Shown piece by piece: positions 42,647 to 56,182 of a stretch of DNA of 64,000 bases (its first letter is position 1; each line of letters opens with the position of its first letter). The DNA is from Opisthocomus hoazin (Eukaryota; Chordata; Aves; Opisthocomiformes; Opisthocomidae): assembly GCF_030867145.1 (NCBI RefSeq), contig NC_134418.1, forward strand, positions 188,501-252,500, read 5' to 3'. Below the pieces are notes generated by a model. The model saw only the letters and a program-made list of their open reading frames with translations. It searched no databases and was not told the DNA's origin. A program made the translations under genes and the position numbers.

Positions 42647-44485
42647 CTAAGAGAAAACGTCCATGTCTCGCAGCTCTGGCGAGACAAGGCTCCCCAGACA
42701 AGTAGCCTCGCCTGCTCACGCACTACGCGCAGGAACAAGACAAGAGGGAAAGAGAGAGAGAGAGAGAGAGAGAATGACGAGCGGGCAGCAGAACTGACGG
42801 ATCAAGAGAGAAACTGAATCAGGGGAATAAAGAACGCTGGAGGGAGACAAACGTACAGGCAACAAGCCAGATGGACGAGGGCAGGAGACACACAGATCAG
42901 GACAAAGAGGTGGAGAAAGTGAAAACAGTGATGGGCTGCAGGACGAGAAAAAAGGCCAAGGAGCAGGACAGAGGAGAATAACGGGACAGCAAGCTGGACA
43001 GGGGCATATAGCAAGAAACAAAGGGACAGGCAGCAGTATGGAGATATACAGACAAAGAGTTACGGGGAGGATGGAGGACAGAGAGAATGAGAGAAAAGGG
43101 ACAGGGAGAGGGGCACAGATGGAGAAAGAAATGCTGGCGACAGAGAGAGGAAGAAAGCAACAGGACAGAGGCAGAGAGGTAGAGAAAGGAAGAAAAAAGT
43201 AGCGACGAGTAGGAGGCCAGAGGCACAAGGAAAAGACAGGAGGAAGGACAGAGTGACAGAGAAAACCGGTGAGGGACAGGACGCCAGAAAGAAAGATACT
43301 GTGAAAGAGAGCGCGACAGGGAGCAGGACGCTGGGACAGACAGCAACCGAGAGCAACCGAGAGAACGGCAGCGAGGCGGAGCACAAGAGAAAACAGGGAC
43401 TGAGAGCAAGACCGAGGGGTGAAGCAATAAATAATGGGGCTGGGGAGCAGGACAGCAGAAGAGAGAGACAGAGAGGGGGACACTTAAGACAACCGCAAAC
43501 TGAGAGGGAGAAGGAGAAGAGCACAGAGGGTCACAGACAAAAAGAGAGGGACGGCAGAAAGAGAAAAACAAGACGAGGGAGGAGGACTGAGGAGCAGAGA
43601 GAAAAAGGGTACAGGGAAAAGGACAGAGATGCAGAAAAGGCAAGACTGGAGCCAGAACACAGGGCAAAACTGACAAGGACAGGCAGCGCAACAAAGGGAT
43701 GGAGGAGGAAAGAACAGTGATGGGCCGCAGCACAGAGGAAAAGAGAGAAAAAGAGCAAAAAGAGCAAGAGAAGGAGAATGACAGGAGGGTGTAGACAGAA
43801 AGACTGGGACACGTCAAAGGGGCACTTGGGGGATACACACATCGGAAGGGTAGAAAGGAAAAGGGAGGGATGGGGAGCAAGACAGCGTGATAGAGCGAGA
43901 CGGAGGAAATGGAGTGCAAGGGCGCAGAAAAGCAGAGGTACTGGGAAGAGGAAAGAACGTCAGGGAGAGAAAGGTGAGGGTGGGGAGCAGGAGAGAGGTA
44001 GAGAACAAAAAAAATAGCCACAGGCAGAATAACAGAAATACGGAGAATAAAAAATTACTTCCAGGCAGCAGGACAGAGGCACAGAGCAAGAGGAACAAAA
44101 AACCACAGGGAGAAGGACGGGTAACACACAGCACGACACTGCGGGAGTGAGAGGACGGAACAGAGCAAGGCAGAGGAATGAGGAGCAAAAACAAAAAAAC
44201 AACCCAGCAAACAGAAAGGGAACTGGACAGAGATAGGCAGCAGGGCACAGAGATGGAGAAAGAAAAAACAGCAACAAGGACAGGGAATGAGGAATAGAGA
44301 GGAAAAGAGCGGGACAGGGAAACAAATACAGACAAAAGAAGGGGAGGTACAGGGAAGGAAAAGAAAAGCTGGGGGGGGGGGGTGGGGGGGTGGGGAAATC
44401 ACAGCAGCATGGGAGAGAGAAGGATCCAGGGGAGGGCCCGGGACGCAGAAGAGGAGCGACAGGGCCCCGAGGGCCCGCCACTCAC

Positions 44486-44595
44486 CGCAGCTCTCGCTCT
44501 CGGCGCTGCCGGGAGACTCTGCTGCTTCAGGCACTTCTCTCTCCTGCGCTCCTCCCTTCCTCTTCCGTAACTCCGGTCGCTTGGCTGTCCTACAC
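44486..44595 (-). other. Candidate internal exon EM, unit 6
   Basis: Same as the unit 2 copy. Confidence 0.45.
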
Positions 44596-45423
44596 CTAAG
44601 AGAAAACACGCATGTCTCGCGGCTCTTAGCAGACGAAGCTCCCTAGGCACGTAGCCTCGCTCGCTCACGCGCTCCACAACCGTACCATGCTGCTGGTGAC
44701 ACATACAGACCCTGCGGGACACGCTGGCGGCCTGGCCTGCTGCAGGCTACCAAGAGGGAGCCTTCCTCACCCGCAGAGGCAGGCTCTCTCCTGCCTGCGG
44801 CGCCAGGCAGCTGCCAGCCAGGTGGCCTTCCATTTTTTCTTCTTCTTCAGCCTTCTCGGGACTCTCCAGCTTCAGCCCCGCCAGCTCCCGTCCGCAGCCA
44901 CTCAGCGCTCCGCCTCTCCCTTTTCGCTCCCACGACGCCAGGAGACCGAGGCCCGGCACACACAGCCCTCACAAGCCTGGAGCGGGCGCAGCCAACGGCA
45001 TCCCCAGGGCAGGAACGGACAAACGCGTCCTCAGCGCGGCCCCTGCCACAGAGAAAGAAGCAGCGCCGACCGCGTTAAGGGAGGCCGAGGCACGCTCGAG
45101 GCCCAGTGTGCCGCCCGCACCACGGGCCTTGGGGGAGGCCGGGGGCTCCGGGACAGGCTTCAGGGGACGTGCTGGAGCTGGGGGCGGCTGCGCGGGGCGA
45201 GCGGGGCCGGGGAGCGCTGCCGAGTTGGGGGGGCGGTGTGCCCGCCTCCTTCCCCCCTTCCCTTCCGTCACCTCCCGCCTCTGGCCCCGGGGCTGCCCGC
45301 ACCCGCCTCGCCTCCAGCGCACCGGCAGCCTGTCGCAGCGGACGGCTCGAAGCTTCCCGTCCCACCACCCTCGGGCAACCACCACGCAGCCCCGCACCCG
45401 CCGGAGGGGAGCCCGCGCCTCAC

Positions 45424-45478
45424 CGCTGGCCTCTCTGCTCCCCCGCCGCCCCGGCACCCGACACCAGGGCGCCGCCAT
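45424..45478 (-). other. Candidate first exon E1N, unit 7
   Basis: As unit 3. NRF1-type site at 45495-45504. Confidence 0.4.
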
Positions 45479-45819
45479 GCTGCTGCGCCGCACTGCGCAT
45501 GCGCCACGCGCCGACGGCGCGCCGGAGGGGCCACAGCCTGCGCGGAACGCCGGGCTGCAGTACCGCATTGCGGCCAGGGGGCGGCGCCCACGCCCTGCCC
45601 CGGCCCCGGGTCGGGACAGCGCGCGCCGCCGGCACGGGGCAGCGCGCGCCGCCGGCACGGGGCGGCACCCCCGCACGGCTCCGGGCAGCCCCCGACTCGC
45701 GGCTCCGACACGGCGCCGAACCCCCGCCCCTCCCTGCCCCCGACACGGACCCCGCCCTCCCGGGGGCTTTTCCCCGGGACGCGCTGCTCCATCCACCTCC
45801 CCCCCCACCCCGTGCTCAC

Positions 45820-45961
45820 CTTCTCCCTCGCTACAGCCGCGGCCCGGCCACGGCTCTGCTCCTCCCTCGGCTCGCACCGGCCCCTCCACAGCCACCCGGG
45901 GCACGGCAGCACCGGGCCCTCCACCGGCAGCCACCCCGGCAGAGGGACGGGCCATCGCCAT
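45820..45961 (-). other. Candidate first exon E1L, unit 7 (frame open)
   Basis: 142-nt form, as in unit 3. Confidence 0.4.
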
Positions 45962-46144
45962 CAGCCGTGCTGCCCGCCCCTGGGGCTCCCCCGGCCCCGG
46001 GCCCACGACTGGAGCCCGGCAGGAACAGGGGGCTGTCGCCCCTGCCCCACAGCCCGTCCCCTCCTCCCTGGGCTCTGGCGCAGCCCCTCGTCCCGTGCAA
46101 ACCAAGCACAAACGCAGCCGCGAGGGCAAAAGGGACCGCAGGTC

Positions 46145-46352
46145 TTTATTCAGTCACGCACCCAGCCAGTCTCGGGAGCTGCTCTGCTCCGGGGCTCGGG
46201 GCCCCCGATGCTCCCTCTGCCCCTCCGACACCTCGGCAGTCCTTCCCGCAGCTGCGCCCGTTGCTCCAGCAGGGAACAGTCGGTCAGTCCGCTCCCAGAG
46301 CGATGCGCTGCTCGGCAGAGGCCGCCAAAAATGAGGAGCAGGGTGCAGGCCA
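46145..46352 (-). other. Candidate terminal exon ET, unit 7
   Basis: As unit 3. Confidence 0.5.
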
Positions 46353-47025
46353 CTACAAGAGAGGAGAAAAGTGACAGGTGGCTGGACAGCGGCGGTGTAA
46401 CGAGAAAGCACAAAGCAGGGAAAGGGACAGTGAGAGAAGCACGGGGACAGGCGGTCCCACAGAGATGGAGAAAGAAGCAGCAGGAAGAGAGGAAGAGCGG
46501 CAGCAGAAAGAAGAAGAGGGAGCAGGACAGAGACCGAAAATGAAGAACGGGGAGCAGGAAGGAGATGCAAAAAAAACCCCTGTAGCATGAAAGAGGAAAA
46601 AAGAATAGCGGCAGGGACCTGGGCAAAGAGAGATGAGGAAATAGAATAGAATAGACATAGAGAAAGCAGTAGATCTGTGACGCGCTACGGAGCCGAGAAG
46701 GAAGCCCTCGAATCAAGGGACAAGGAGCCAGACAAAAGAGCACCAGAGACAGCAAAAGTACTGAAAGGCTACAGAGCAGGAGGAAAGCAAAAGTAGTAAC
46801 CGGGAGCTGAACAGAAAGAGGGGAAGAAGGAAAAAAACGCCACGGGCTGCAGGGCAGAAAGAGGGAGGACCTAAAAGATGGGGACAAGTCAGAGACAGAT
46901 GGAGAAAGAAGGTACACAAGAGCAGAAAAAAAAAATAATCGTAGCAGTGTGGGAAAGAGAGGGAGCCAGGGGAGGGCCCAGGATGCAGAAGAGGGGTGAC
47001 AGGGCCCCGAGGGCCCAGGACTCAC

Positions 47026-47135
47026 CGCGGCTCTCGCTCTCGGTGCTGCCGGGAGACTTTGACACTTCAGATGCTTCTCTCTCCTCCTCTCTTCCCTTCT
47101 TCTTCTGTAACTCCAATCGTTTGGCTCGCCTCCAC
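47026..47135 (-). other. Candidate internal exon EM', unit 7 (diverged form)
   Basis: As unit 3. Confidence 0.45.
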
Positions 47136-47352
47136 CTGAGAGAAAATGCATGTGGTTGTCTTAGAGCTCATACGAGACGCGGCTTCCTAGACAAGAAGCC
47201 TCACTGCACACTGTATGCAGGAATAGGACAGAGAAAGAGAGAGAATATGATGAGTGGGAAGCAGAACTCACAGATCGAGAGAGAACTTGAATCAGAGGAA
47301 TAAACAAGGCAGCAAAGAGAGATAAAGACAGGGAAGAAGCCGGAAGAAAAGG

Positions 47353-47872
47353 GCCTTTCTGGCCTCTACTCGCACCCCCCCCAGCCTCCCATCTCTTTCC
47401 AGCCTCCTATTTTTCTGGCCTCTACTCTCGCCCCCGGCCTCCCACCCCTCTGCAGCCTCCCACCCCTTTCCGGCCTCCTTTTTTTCTTTCTGGCCTCTAC
47501 TCTCGCCCCCGGCCTCCCACCCCTCTGCAGCCTCCCACCCCTTTCTGGCCTCCTTTTTTTCTTTCTGGCCTCTACTCTCGCCCCCGGCCTCCCACCCCTC
47601 TGCGGCCTCCCACCCCTTTCCGGCCTCCTTTTTTTCTTTCTGGCCTCTACTCTCGCCCCCGGCCTCCCACCCCTCTGCAGCCTCCCACCCCTTTCCGGCC
47701 TCCTTCTTTTTCTGGTCTCTACTCTCGCCCCCAGCCTCCCACCCCTCATCAGCCTCCTACCTCCCATTTTGCTGGCCTCTACATAATTCAGCTTCCCACC
47801 CCTCTGCAACCTCCTACCTCTTTCCAGCCTCCACTCCCCGCCCCGAGCTTCCCACCCCCGTCCCCACACACT
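47353..47872. repeat. Pyrimidine-rich 75-bp minisatellite, unit 7
   Basis: As unit 3. Confidence 0.8.
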
Positions 47873-49382
47873 GACAGAGAGAGAAAAACGACAGTGAACA
47901 GGGAAAAAGGTATTAAGAAACAAAGAAAGGGTCAGACGAAGAAGAGGGTGGTTAGGGTTGGAACCCCAACACAAACCAGCAAGGGGCTAGTGGACAGAGA
48001 GAGAGGAAGAGAAGAAAGGGCCGGGAAGCAAGACAGAGAAGGAGAGAAAGGCAAAAAGGGAGAGCCGGCTGGACAGGGACGTATAGCAAGAAACAACCAG
48101 ACAGGCAGCAGGACAGAGACACAGAGACAGAAAAACTGGGGGACAGGAACCAGGACAGAGTGACGGCCAGAGGAAACAAGGGCCAGGGAGCAGGACAGCG
48201 ATGGAGAAAGAAGCACTGCGGCAGCAGGGTAGAAAGAGAAGGAAGAAAGGCCAGAAGAAGGATGGGGAATGAAAGAGAAGGGAAAGAGAAGGACAAGGAG
48301 CAGGACAGATTGTCAAAGAAAGGGAGTGGGACAAGGTGATACTGAGAGAGAAAAAGGGGACAGGGAGGCAGGATAAAGTGAAAGACAGGCAAAAATAAGA
48401 GACAGGGGAGCAGGACAGAGACGGAGGGGGAAACGCCTCGGCTGGGCAGCAGGAGAGAGAGGCGGAGAAGGGGAAAAACAGCACAAAACCTGGGACGGCC
48501 AACCTGGGTGGGCGGGGAGCAGGTCAGAGAGCCGGAGAAAGGAAAAACACTGCTGTGGAGCAGCAGAGGGGAACGGAGAAAGAAAGAGAGCGAGGGGGAG
48601 CAGGGCAGAGAAACGGAGAGAGAAAATAAGTGACGGGGAGCAGGGCAGAGCACTAGGAAGACGAAAATAAGACAAGGGAGAAGACCGAGGAGCTCAGAGA
48701 GAAAGAAGGGTCGAAAGAAAACGCCAGAGAAGTAGAGAAATCAAGAAAAACAGGGACGAGGAGCCTTGGAGAGACGGAGCACGAAAATGTTGGGCCGGTG
48801 AGCGCGAAAGAGGGAGAGAGAGACAGGGGCAGGGGGAGGAGATGAAGAAGAAAGGAGAGACAAAGATGGCAACGGAGCACAGGACACACAGGCAGAGAGA
48901 GAAAAAGGACAGTGAACAGGAAAAAAGGGACCGAGAAACAAAGAAAGGGTCAGATCTAGACAAAGAGACCAAGAAGGGGGGGTGGCGGGGGGGGGGTGCA
49001 GGGAAACCCCAAAACAAACCAGCAAGGGGCTACAGGACAGAGAGGGAGAGAAAGGGCCATGAAGCAGGACAGAGAAGGAGAGAAAGGCAAAAAGCGAGAG
49101 CTGGCTGAACAGGGACGTATAGCAAGAAACGGCCAGACAGGCAGCAGGACAGAGAAACAGAGACAGGGAGCCGGCTAAAGAAATTCTGGAGGGAGAAAAG
49201 GAGGGAGAGGGAGCAGGACACAAACACAGACAGAAGACGGGAGGTACAGGGAAAGGGAAAGAAAAGGAAAAAGAAAAATAAACCAAACAAAACAATCACA
49301 GCAGCGTGGGAGAGAGGAGGATCCAGGGGAGGGCCCGGGACGCAGAAGAGGAGCGACAGGGCCCCGAGGGCCCACCACTCAC

Positions 49383-49492
49383 CGCAGCTCTCGCTCTCGG
49401 CGCTGCCGGGAGACTCTGCTGCTTCAGGCGCTTCTCTCTCCTGCGCTCCTCCCTTCCTCTTCCGTAACTCCGGTCGCTTGGCTGTCCTACAC
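49383..49492 (-). other. Candidate internal exon EM, unit 7
   Basis: Same as the unit 3 copy. Confidence 0.45.
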
Positions 49493-50324
49493 CTAAGAAA
49501 AAACACGCATGTGTCGCGGCTCTTAGGAGACGAGGCTCCCTAGGCACGTAGCCTCGCTCGCTCACGCGCTCCACAACCGTACCATGCTGCTGCTGGTGAC
49601 ACATACAGACCCTGCGGGACACGCTGGCGGCCTGGCCTGCTGCGGGCTACCAAGAGGGAGCCTTCCTCACCCGCAGAGGCAGGCTCTCTCCTGCCTGCAG
49701 CGCCAGGCAGCTGCCAGCCAGGTGGCCTTCCATTTCTTCTTCTTCTTCAGCCTTCTCGGGACTCTCCAGCTTCAGCCCCGCCAGCTCCCGTCCGCAGCCA
49801 CTCAGCGCTCCGCCTCTCCCTTTTCGCCCCCACGACGCCAGGAGACCGAGGCCCGGCACACACAGCCCTCACAAGCCTGGAGCGGGCGCAGCCAACGGCA
49901 TCCCCAGGGCAGGAACGGACAAACGCGTCCTCAGCGCGGCCCCTGCCACAGAGAAAGAAGCAGCGGCGACCGCGTTAAGGGACACTGAGGCACGCTCGAG
50001 GCCCAGTGTGCCGCCCGCACCACGGGCCTTGGGGGAGGCCGGGGGCTCCGGGACAGGCTTCAGGGGACGTGCTGGAGCTGGGGGCGGCTGCGCGGGGCGA
50101 GCGGGGCCAGGGGAGCGCTGCCGAGTTGGGGGGGCGGTGTGCCCGCCTCCTTCCCCCCTTCCCCTCCGTCACCTCCCGCCTCTGGCCCCGGGGCTGCCCG
50201 CACCCGCCTCGCCTCCAGCGCACCGGCAGCCTGTCGCAGCGGACGGCTCGAAGCTTCCCGTCCCACCACCCTCGGGCAGCCACCACGCACCCCCGCACCC
50301 GCCGGAGGGGAGCCCGCGCCTCAC

Positions 50325-50379
50325 CGCTGGCCTCTCTGCTCCCCCGCCGCCCCGGCACCCGACACCAGGGCGCCGCCAT
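50325..50379 (-). other. Candidate first exon E1N, unit 8
   Basis: As unit 4. NRF1-type site at 50396-50405. Confidence 0.4.
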
Positions 50380-50755
50380 GCTGCTGCGCCGTACCGCGCA
50401 TGCGCTACGTGCCGACGGCGCGCCGGAGTGGCCAGTACCCAGTCCCTGCGCGGAACGCCGGGCTGCAGTACCGCATTGCGGCCAGGGGACGGCGCCAGCG
50501 GACACGGCGCGGCGCCCACGCCCGGCCCCACCTCCGGGTCCAGGCAGCGCGCGCCGCCGGCACGGGGCGGCACCTCCGCACGGCTCCGGGCAGCGCCCTG
50601 CCGCGCGCCTCCTGCTCTGGGCAGCCCCCGACTCGCGGCTCCGACACGGCGCCGCACCCCCGCCGCTCCTTGCCCCCGACCCGGACCCCGATCTCCCGGG
50701 GGCTTTTCCCCAGGACCTGCCACTCCATCCACACCCCCACACACCCCGCGCTCAC

Positions 50756-50885
50756 CTTCTCCCTCGCTGCAGCCGCAACCCGGCTACGGCTCTGCTCCTC
50801 CCTCGACTCGCACCGGCCCCTCCACAGCCACCCGGGGCACGGCAGCACCGGGCCCTCCACCGGCAGAGGGACGGGCCGTAGCCAT
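50756..50885 (-). other. Candidate first exon E1L, proximal copy, unit 8 (frame closed)
   Basis: Closed by TAG; contains the unit-specific substitution at 50872. Confidence 0.35.
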
Positions 50886-51013
50886 CAGCCGTGCTGCCCG
50901 CACCTGGGGCTCCTCCGGCCCCGGCCCACGGCTGGATCCCACGGTGCCGTCATTGGGCAAACACAAAGACCCTCTGAAGCCGTTTGGGCATTTCAGCAAG
51001 CAGGCAGGCGTCC

Positions 51014-51265
51014 TTTATTGCAGCACCGGACACACAGGGCACGGCTCCTCCCAGCGCGCACAGCACCTGTGCCACTCGAGCGGCAGTACCGAATTTTGGT
51101 CACCGGGTGGCAGCAGCGAGCTCTTGCACACGGCGCCACCGCGCATTCGCGTCTCCCGAGCCGCAGTACCGAACTTTGGTCACCGGGTGGCAACAGCGAG
51201 CCCTGCGGCATGCCCGGTCGAGGCGCGGCCGCACCGCTTTCTGGGGACCGGACGCAGCGGGAACG
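51014..51265 (-). other. Candidate terminal exon ET2, unit 8 (contracted repeat)
   Basis: As unit 4. Confidence 0.4.
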
Positions 51266-51401
51266 CTGCAGAAAAACACACGGAACTGACCACAGAACTA
51301 CCCTTCGTCCCGCGCAGCGGGGGCTGTGGCGGGACCAAGGACAACGCCTCGTCGCACATGCCCGAGAGCAATGCGGCTGCCCGGCAGCCGAGTCCCTGAA
51401 A

Positions 51402-51537
51402 ACGACACCTCCCGGCATGCCCTGGCTAGCAGGGCTCGGCCGCCCGGCAGCCGGAAGACTACACGTCCCGGCATGCTCCGGGGAGCAGCGTAGCCGACCG
51501 CGCGCCCCGCGCCCCAGCACTACAGCTCCCAGCACGC
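51402..51537. promoter_or_regulatory. Triple ZNF143/STAF-like cluster, unit 8
   Basis: Sites at 51402-51420, 51458-51476 and 51519-51537; same middle-site variant as unit 4. Confidence 0.6.
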
Positions 51538-51698
51538 CGCGGGAGCTGCGGGCCTCGGCTTGCGGGGACACCGTGCCCGAAATGGCGCTGGACCCCCGCC
51601 GCTCCTTGCCTCCCACACGGACCCCGCTCGGCAGGTACCCCCGCCCGCCTCGGGGCTTTCCCCGGGACCCGCCGCTCCATCGACCGCCCCGCGCTCAC

Positions 51699-51828
51699 CT
51701 TCTCCCTCGCTGCAGCCGCAGCCCGGTCACGGCTCCGCTCCTCCCTCGGCTCGCACCGGCCCCTCCACGGCCACCCCGGTCACGGCAGCACCGGGCCCTC
51801 CACCGGCAGAGGGAGGGGCCGTCGCCAT
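51699..51828 (-). other. Candidate first exon E1L, distal copy, unit 8 (frame closed)
   Basis: Closed by TGA. Confidence 0.35.
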
Positions 51829-52011
51829 CAGCCGTGCTGCCCGCACCTGGGGCTCCCCCGGCCCCGGCCCACGGCTGGAGCCCGGCAGGAACAGGGGGCC
51901 GTCGCCCCTTCCCCACAGCCCGTCCCCTCCTCCCCTGGGCTCTGGCGCAGCCTCTCGTCCCGTGCAAACCACGCACAAACGCAGCCGCGAGGGCAAAAGG
52001 GACCGCAGGTC

Positions 52012-52219
52012 TTTATTCAGTCACGCACCCAGCCAGTCCCGGGAGACGCTCTGCTCCGGGGCTCGGGGCCCCCGATGCTCCCTCTGCCCCTCCGACACCT
52101 CGGCAGTCCTTCCCGCAGCTGCGCCCGTTGCTCCAGCGGGGAACACTCGGTCAGTCCGTTCCGGGAGCGATGCGCTGCTCGGCAGAGGCCGCCAAAAATG
52201 AGGAGCAGGGCGCAGGCCA
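52012..52219 (-). other. Candidate terminal exon ET, unit 8
   Basis: As unit 4. Confidence 0.5.
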
Positions 52220-54450
52220 CTACAAGAGAGGAGAAAAGTGACAGGTGGCTGGACTGCGGCGGTGTAACGAGAAAGCACGAAGCAGGGAAAGGGACAGCGA
52301 GAGAAGGACGGGGACAGGCAGTCCCACAGAGATGGAGAAAGAAGCAGCAGGAAGAGAGGAAGAGTGGCAGCAGAAAGAAGAAGAGGGAGCAGGACAGAGA
52401 CCGAAAAAGGATGGGGGAGCAGGACAGAGGCGCAGAAAAAACCTGCAACGGGCAGCACAACAGGAAGGGAGGAAAAAAGAATAGGGGCAGGGACCCGGAC
52501 TGAGACAGATGGGGAAAGACAAAAAAAAAAAGCTACAAAAACAGGGCAGAGAGGGAGGAATGAGACAACATGGACAGGGAGCCGGGACCGCAAACGACGG
52601 AGGGAAGGGGCGAGGGTGGGCAGGACAACACGAAACAAACCACATAGCTACACGCTACAGGGAAAAGAGGGAAGACTTAAGAAGTAGGGAGCGGGAGCTG
52701 AACAAAAGAGAGCCAGAGAGGAAAAAGCCAGAGAGTAATGCGTACAGAAAGAAAGGGGGGGGGGATTCTAAAACAGGGTCATCGGGGAGACAGACACAAG
52801 TAAGAAGGACAAAGGACAAAAGCAACAGGCTACGAGGTGGAGAGGGAAGAATCAATGAATATGGACAGAGCGCTGGCCAGAGAGAGACCGAGAAAGGCAA
52901 AAGATGGCACGGGTGACAGGGCAGAGAGGGACGAATTTAAAAACCAGGCACAGGGAGTCGGACAGAGGGAAAGGCAGAAATAAGAGGAGAAAAAGTGACG
53001 GGCCACGGGGCAGAGAGGGAGGAATGGATAAAGAGCAACAGGGGACCGGACAGAGCACAATGGAGAATGGAAAAAAAGCAAAAGCACGCTCCAGGGAAGA
53101 CGGAGGGACTGAAGAACAGCGACCAGGAGCTGGACAGCGAGACACAGAGGAAGACCAAAAAACCAACGAAACAAAACCAGTGATGGGCTACAAGATGGGC
53201 TGGGGGAAACACAAAACAGCGCCAGGGAGCTGGACACAGAGAGATGGAGACAGACAGACCAATAGCGTGGGGCTACAGGGGGCAGAGGAACGAATTAAAC
53301 ACTGAGGACGGGGAGCCAGACAGAGAGAGAGGGAGATCGCGGAGAACAGTGGTGGGTGCAGGAAGAAGAGGTAAGAGTTAATAAATGGGGACAGGGAGCC
53401 GCACAGGGAGGGACCGAGAAAGGCAAACACAGCAGCAGGGCATAGGGCAGAGAGGAAGAACTAAAAAACAGGGGCAGTGAGACAGACATAGAGAGATGGA
53501 GAAAAGAAAAAAGCAATGGGTGATGTGGCAGAGAGGGAGGACTTAAAAACAGGCACGGGAAGCAAGAAAGACTGAAAGGGGGGGGGGCGGCGCTGAATCC
53601 AATAGGCAACAGGATGGAGAGGGAGGACTTAAAAGTGAGGGACGAGAAGCTGGGAAGACAGAGAGGTGGAGAAAGAAACAGAATCACAACACGCTACAGT
53701 GCCAAGAAGGAAGAAGCTGAACAACAGGGACAGGGAGCCAGACAAAGAGAGCCAGAGAAAGAAAAAATACCGACGGGCCACAGGACAGAGAGGGAGGAAT
53801 GAAACAATAGGGATCCGGAGCCGGGCAGTCAGAGAGGGAGGAAGAAGAAATAGCCAGGGGCAATAAGGCAGAGAGAGAAGGCGGCAAAAACAGGGATCTG
53901 GACCAGATCGATGACAAAAGACAAGGACAGTGATGGGCTATAGGGAGGAGAGGGAGGAATGCGAAGACAGGGGCGAGGCGCCAGATGCGGAGCAAGGCAC
54001 ACAGGAAGTACAGCAAAAGCTAGAGAGCAGAGAGGGAGGAATTAAACCACAGGGATAGGGAGCCGGGGAGGGAGCTGGAAAAAGGGATGGAGGAGGGGAG
54101 ACGAGGAGGAATTAAAAAATTGGGATCCAGAGCCCGAGAAAGAAGTAAAATTGCCACAGGCTAAATAAAGGGCCCAGAAGGAAGAAATTGAAAACCAGGG
54201 AGCAGAAGCCAGCCAGAGAGAGACGCAGAAAGGAAAAACCACGATGGGCTCCCAGATGGAGAGGGAGGAATTTCAAAAAGGAAGGGAGCGGGAGCCATAC
54301 ACAGAGAGACAGAAAAAGGGAAGATAGCAACAGGCCACAGGGCAGCGAGGGAAGAATTGAAAAGTAGGGACAGGAAGCCGGACAGAGCGCAACGAGAAAG
54401 AAATGGCCGGGGGGGAAACACAGCACCACCACCTGCGACAGGCTACAGGG

Positions 54451-54919
54451 CTAGCCCAAGCTGGCCAGTGGAAATATTCCGTACCACAGACGTCACGCAC
54501 AGCTTATAAATGGGGGCTGGCTGCGGGGCAGGAATCAGCTCTTGTCGTTTCCGCGAGTTGGAACCCGCTCTCGTCCGGGAGGTCAAACTATTTTGGAATT
54601 TAGCGAAACTTGCGATTTCCGGGTTCCGCAATCGCTGTTCGGGGACTGCCTGTGAATCGGTCATCGGGTGGTGAGAGAAACTGTACTGCGTATAGTTTGG
54701 TTCGCATGTGCGTTGTTGCAATTATTATCATCGTTATTAGAATTATCAGCAGTATTTCCTTTGTTGCCTTACTAAACTGTCTTTATCTCAACCGACAAGT
54801 TTGACCTTTTGTCCATTTGTCCTCCGCATCCCGCTGGGGAGGGAACGGGCCGGGGGTGGGGGCTGTGAGCGAGCAGCTCTCTAGTGCTTAGTTGCCGGCT
54901 GCCAAGTTAAACCATGACA
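54451..54919 (+). mobile_element. Solo LTR fragment (unit 8)
   Basis: TATAAA starts at 54505. Appears identical to the unit 4 copy at +27,266. Confidence 0.8.
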
Positions 54920-56182
54920 GACAGAGAGGGAGGAATTAAAAAAAAACAGGACTGGGAGCAATCTACAGAGAGACGTCCGGGAACGAAAGTGTAAACAGCA
55001 CCGCGTACAGGGCAGAGAGGGAGGAATTCAACAAAAATAGTAAGTAAAGACAGGGAGCCGGACAGAGGGACACAGAGACAGAGAAAACAGCAATGGGCTA
55101 CAAGACAGAGAGGGGGGGATTAAAAAATCCTGGCGGGGAGCCGGACCGGGAGAGACGGCCAAAGAAATGAAATCGCGCCGTGGCACAGGGAAGACAGGAG
55201 GACAACACTGAAAACCAGGGCCTGGGAACTGGAAAGAGAGCGCCAGAGAATGAAAGAACTCCTGACGGGCTCTAGGGCAGAGACAGGAGGAATGAAAAAA
55301 CAGGGGCGGGGAGACAGAGAGAGACAGAGAGAGAGAAATAAGAGGGGGGGAAAGCAACAGGCCGCAGGCTCCGGAGGGAGGAAGTGCGAAAGAGGGGCTG
55401 GGAGCCGCACAGGGAGAGGGTGGAGAAACAGACCTGCAGAAGTGACAGGGTATGGGGCAGAGAGGGAGGAACTTAAAAAAATCAGGACCTTGAGCCAGAA
55501 GAGACGGAGAAAATAAAAATGGTGACGGGTAACAGGGCAGAGAGGGAGGAATGAAAAAACAGGGACAGGAAGCCAGAACAGAGAGACTGCGAAGGCAAAA
55601 AGTCCCGACAGCTTCCGCAGAGAGGGCGAGGAACTGAAACTTAGAGACAGGGAGTTGGACAGAGAGAGACAGAGAAAGAAAAAGAGAAAAAAGACGGAGA
55701 TGCAGAAAGGGAAAAGGAGCGACAGGACAGAGAGGGAGGAATTCAAAATGAGGGGCAGGGAGCAGAATAGAGAGAGATAGAGAAAGAGGCAGACGCGCAA
55801 CGTGCTACGGAGCTGAGAAGGAAGACCTTGAACCAGAGGGACAGGGAGCCGGACAGAGAGTCCCAGAGACGGCAAAAGTACCGACGGGCTATAGGGCAGA
55901 GAGGGGGGAAAGCAAAAACCGTGATCGGGAGCCAGACAGAAAGAGATAGGGAAGGAAAAAAAAGCCACGGGCTACAGGGCAGAGAGAGGGAGGACCTAAA
56001 AGATGGGGACAGGGAGCTGGTCAGAGATGGAGAAAGCAGGTACACGGGAGCGGGGAGGGGGTTGGAGGGGGCAGGGAGGAAAAAAAAGCCAAAAAGCACA
56101 GCAGTGTGGGAAAGAGAGGGATCCAGGGGAGAGCCCGGGATGCAGAAGAGGGGCGACAGGGCCCCGAGGGCCCGGCACTCAC

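Larger units (their letters stand above)
38585..44485. repeat. GA-rich degenerate minisatellite block, unit 6
   Basis: C-type with LTR and EM'. Parallel to unit 2 at +27,267. Confidence 0.85.
35773..44686. repeat. Unit 6, type C (8914 bp)
   Basis: Long island with three tandem 'gccgccggcagggggcgg' motifs near 36741-36796 (unit 1 has two) and the longer 80-bp repeat tract. The LTR is at 40805. Confidence 0.9.
44596..46144. promoter_or_regulatory. Short CpG island, unit 7
   Basis: Parallel to the unit 3 island at +27,266, with one substitution (45066). Confidence 0.75.
46353..49382. repeat. GA-rich block with inverted-bias insert, unit 7
   Basis: D-type, parallel to unit 3. Confidence 0.85.
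22318..49583. repeat. Higher-order repeat, complete A-B-C-D copy (27,266 bp)
   Basis: Four units of 8744, 4711, 8914 and 4897 bp. Two carry the LTR (27185 and 40805) and two carry the pyrimidine block (33642 and 47353). The next copy repeats this order at exactly +27,266 bp. Confidence 0.9.
44687..49583. repeat. Unit 7, type D (4897 bp)
   Basis: Same length as unit 3 and differs from it at 45066 (c for g). The preceding poly-G tract near 44371 is one base shorter than its counterpart near 17104. Confidence 0.9.
49493..52011. promoter_or_regulatory. Long CpG island, unit 8
   Basis: Parallel to the unit 4 island at +27,266, with one substitution (50872). Confidence 0.8.
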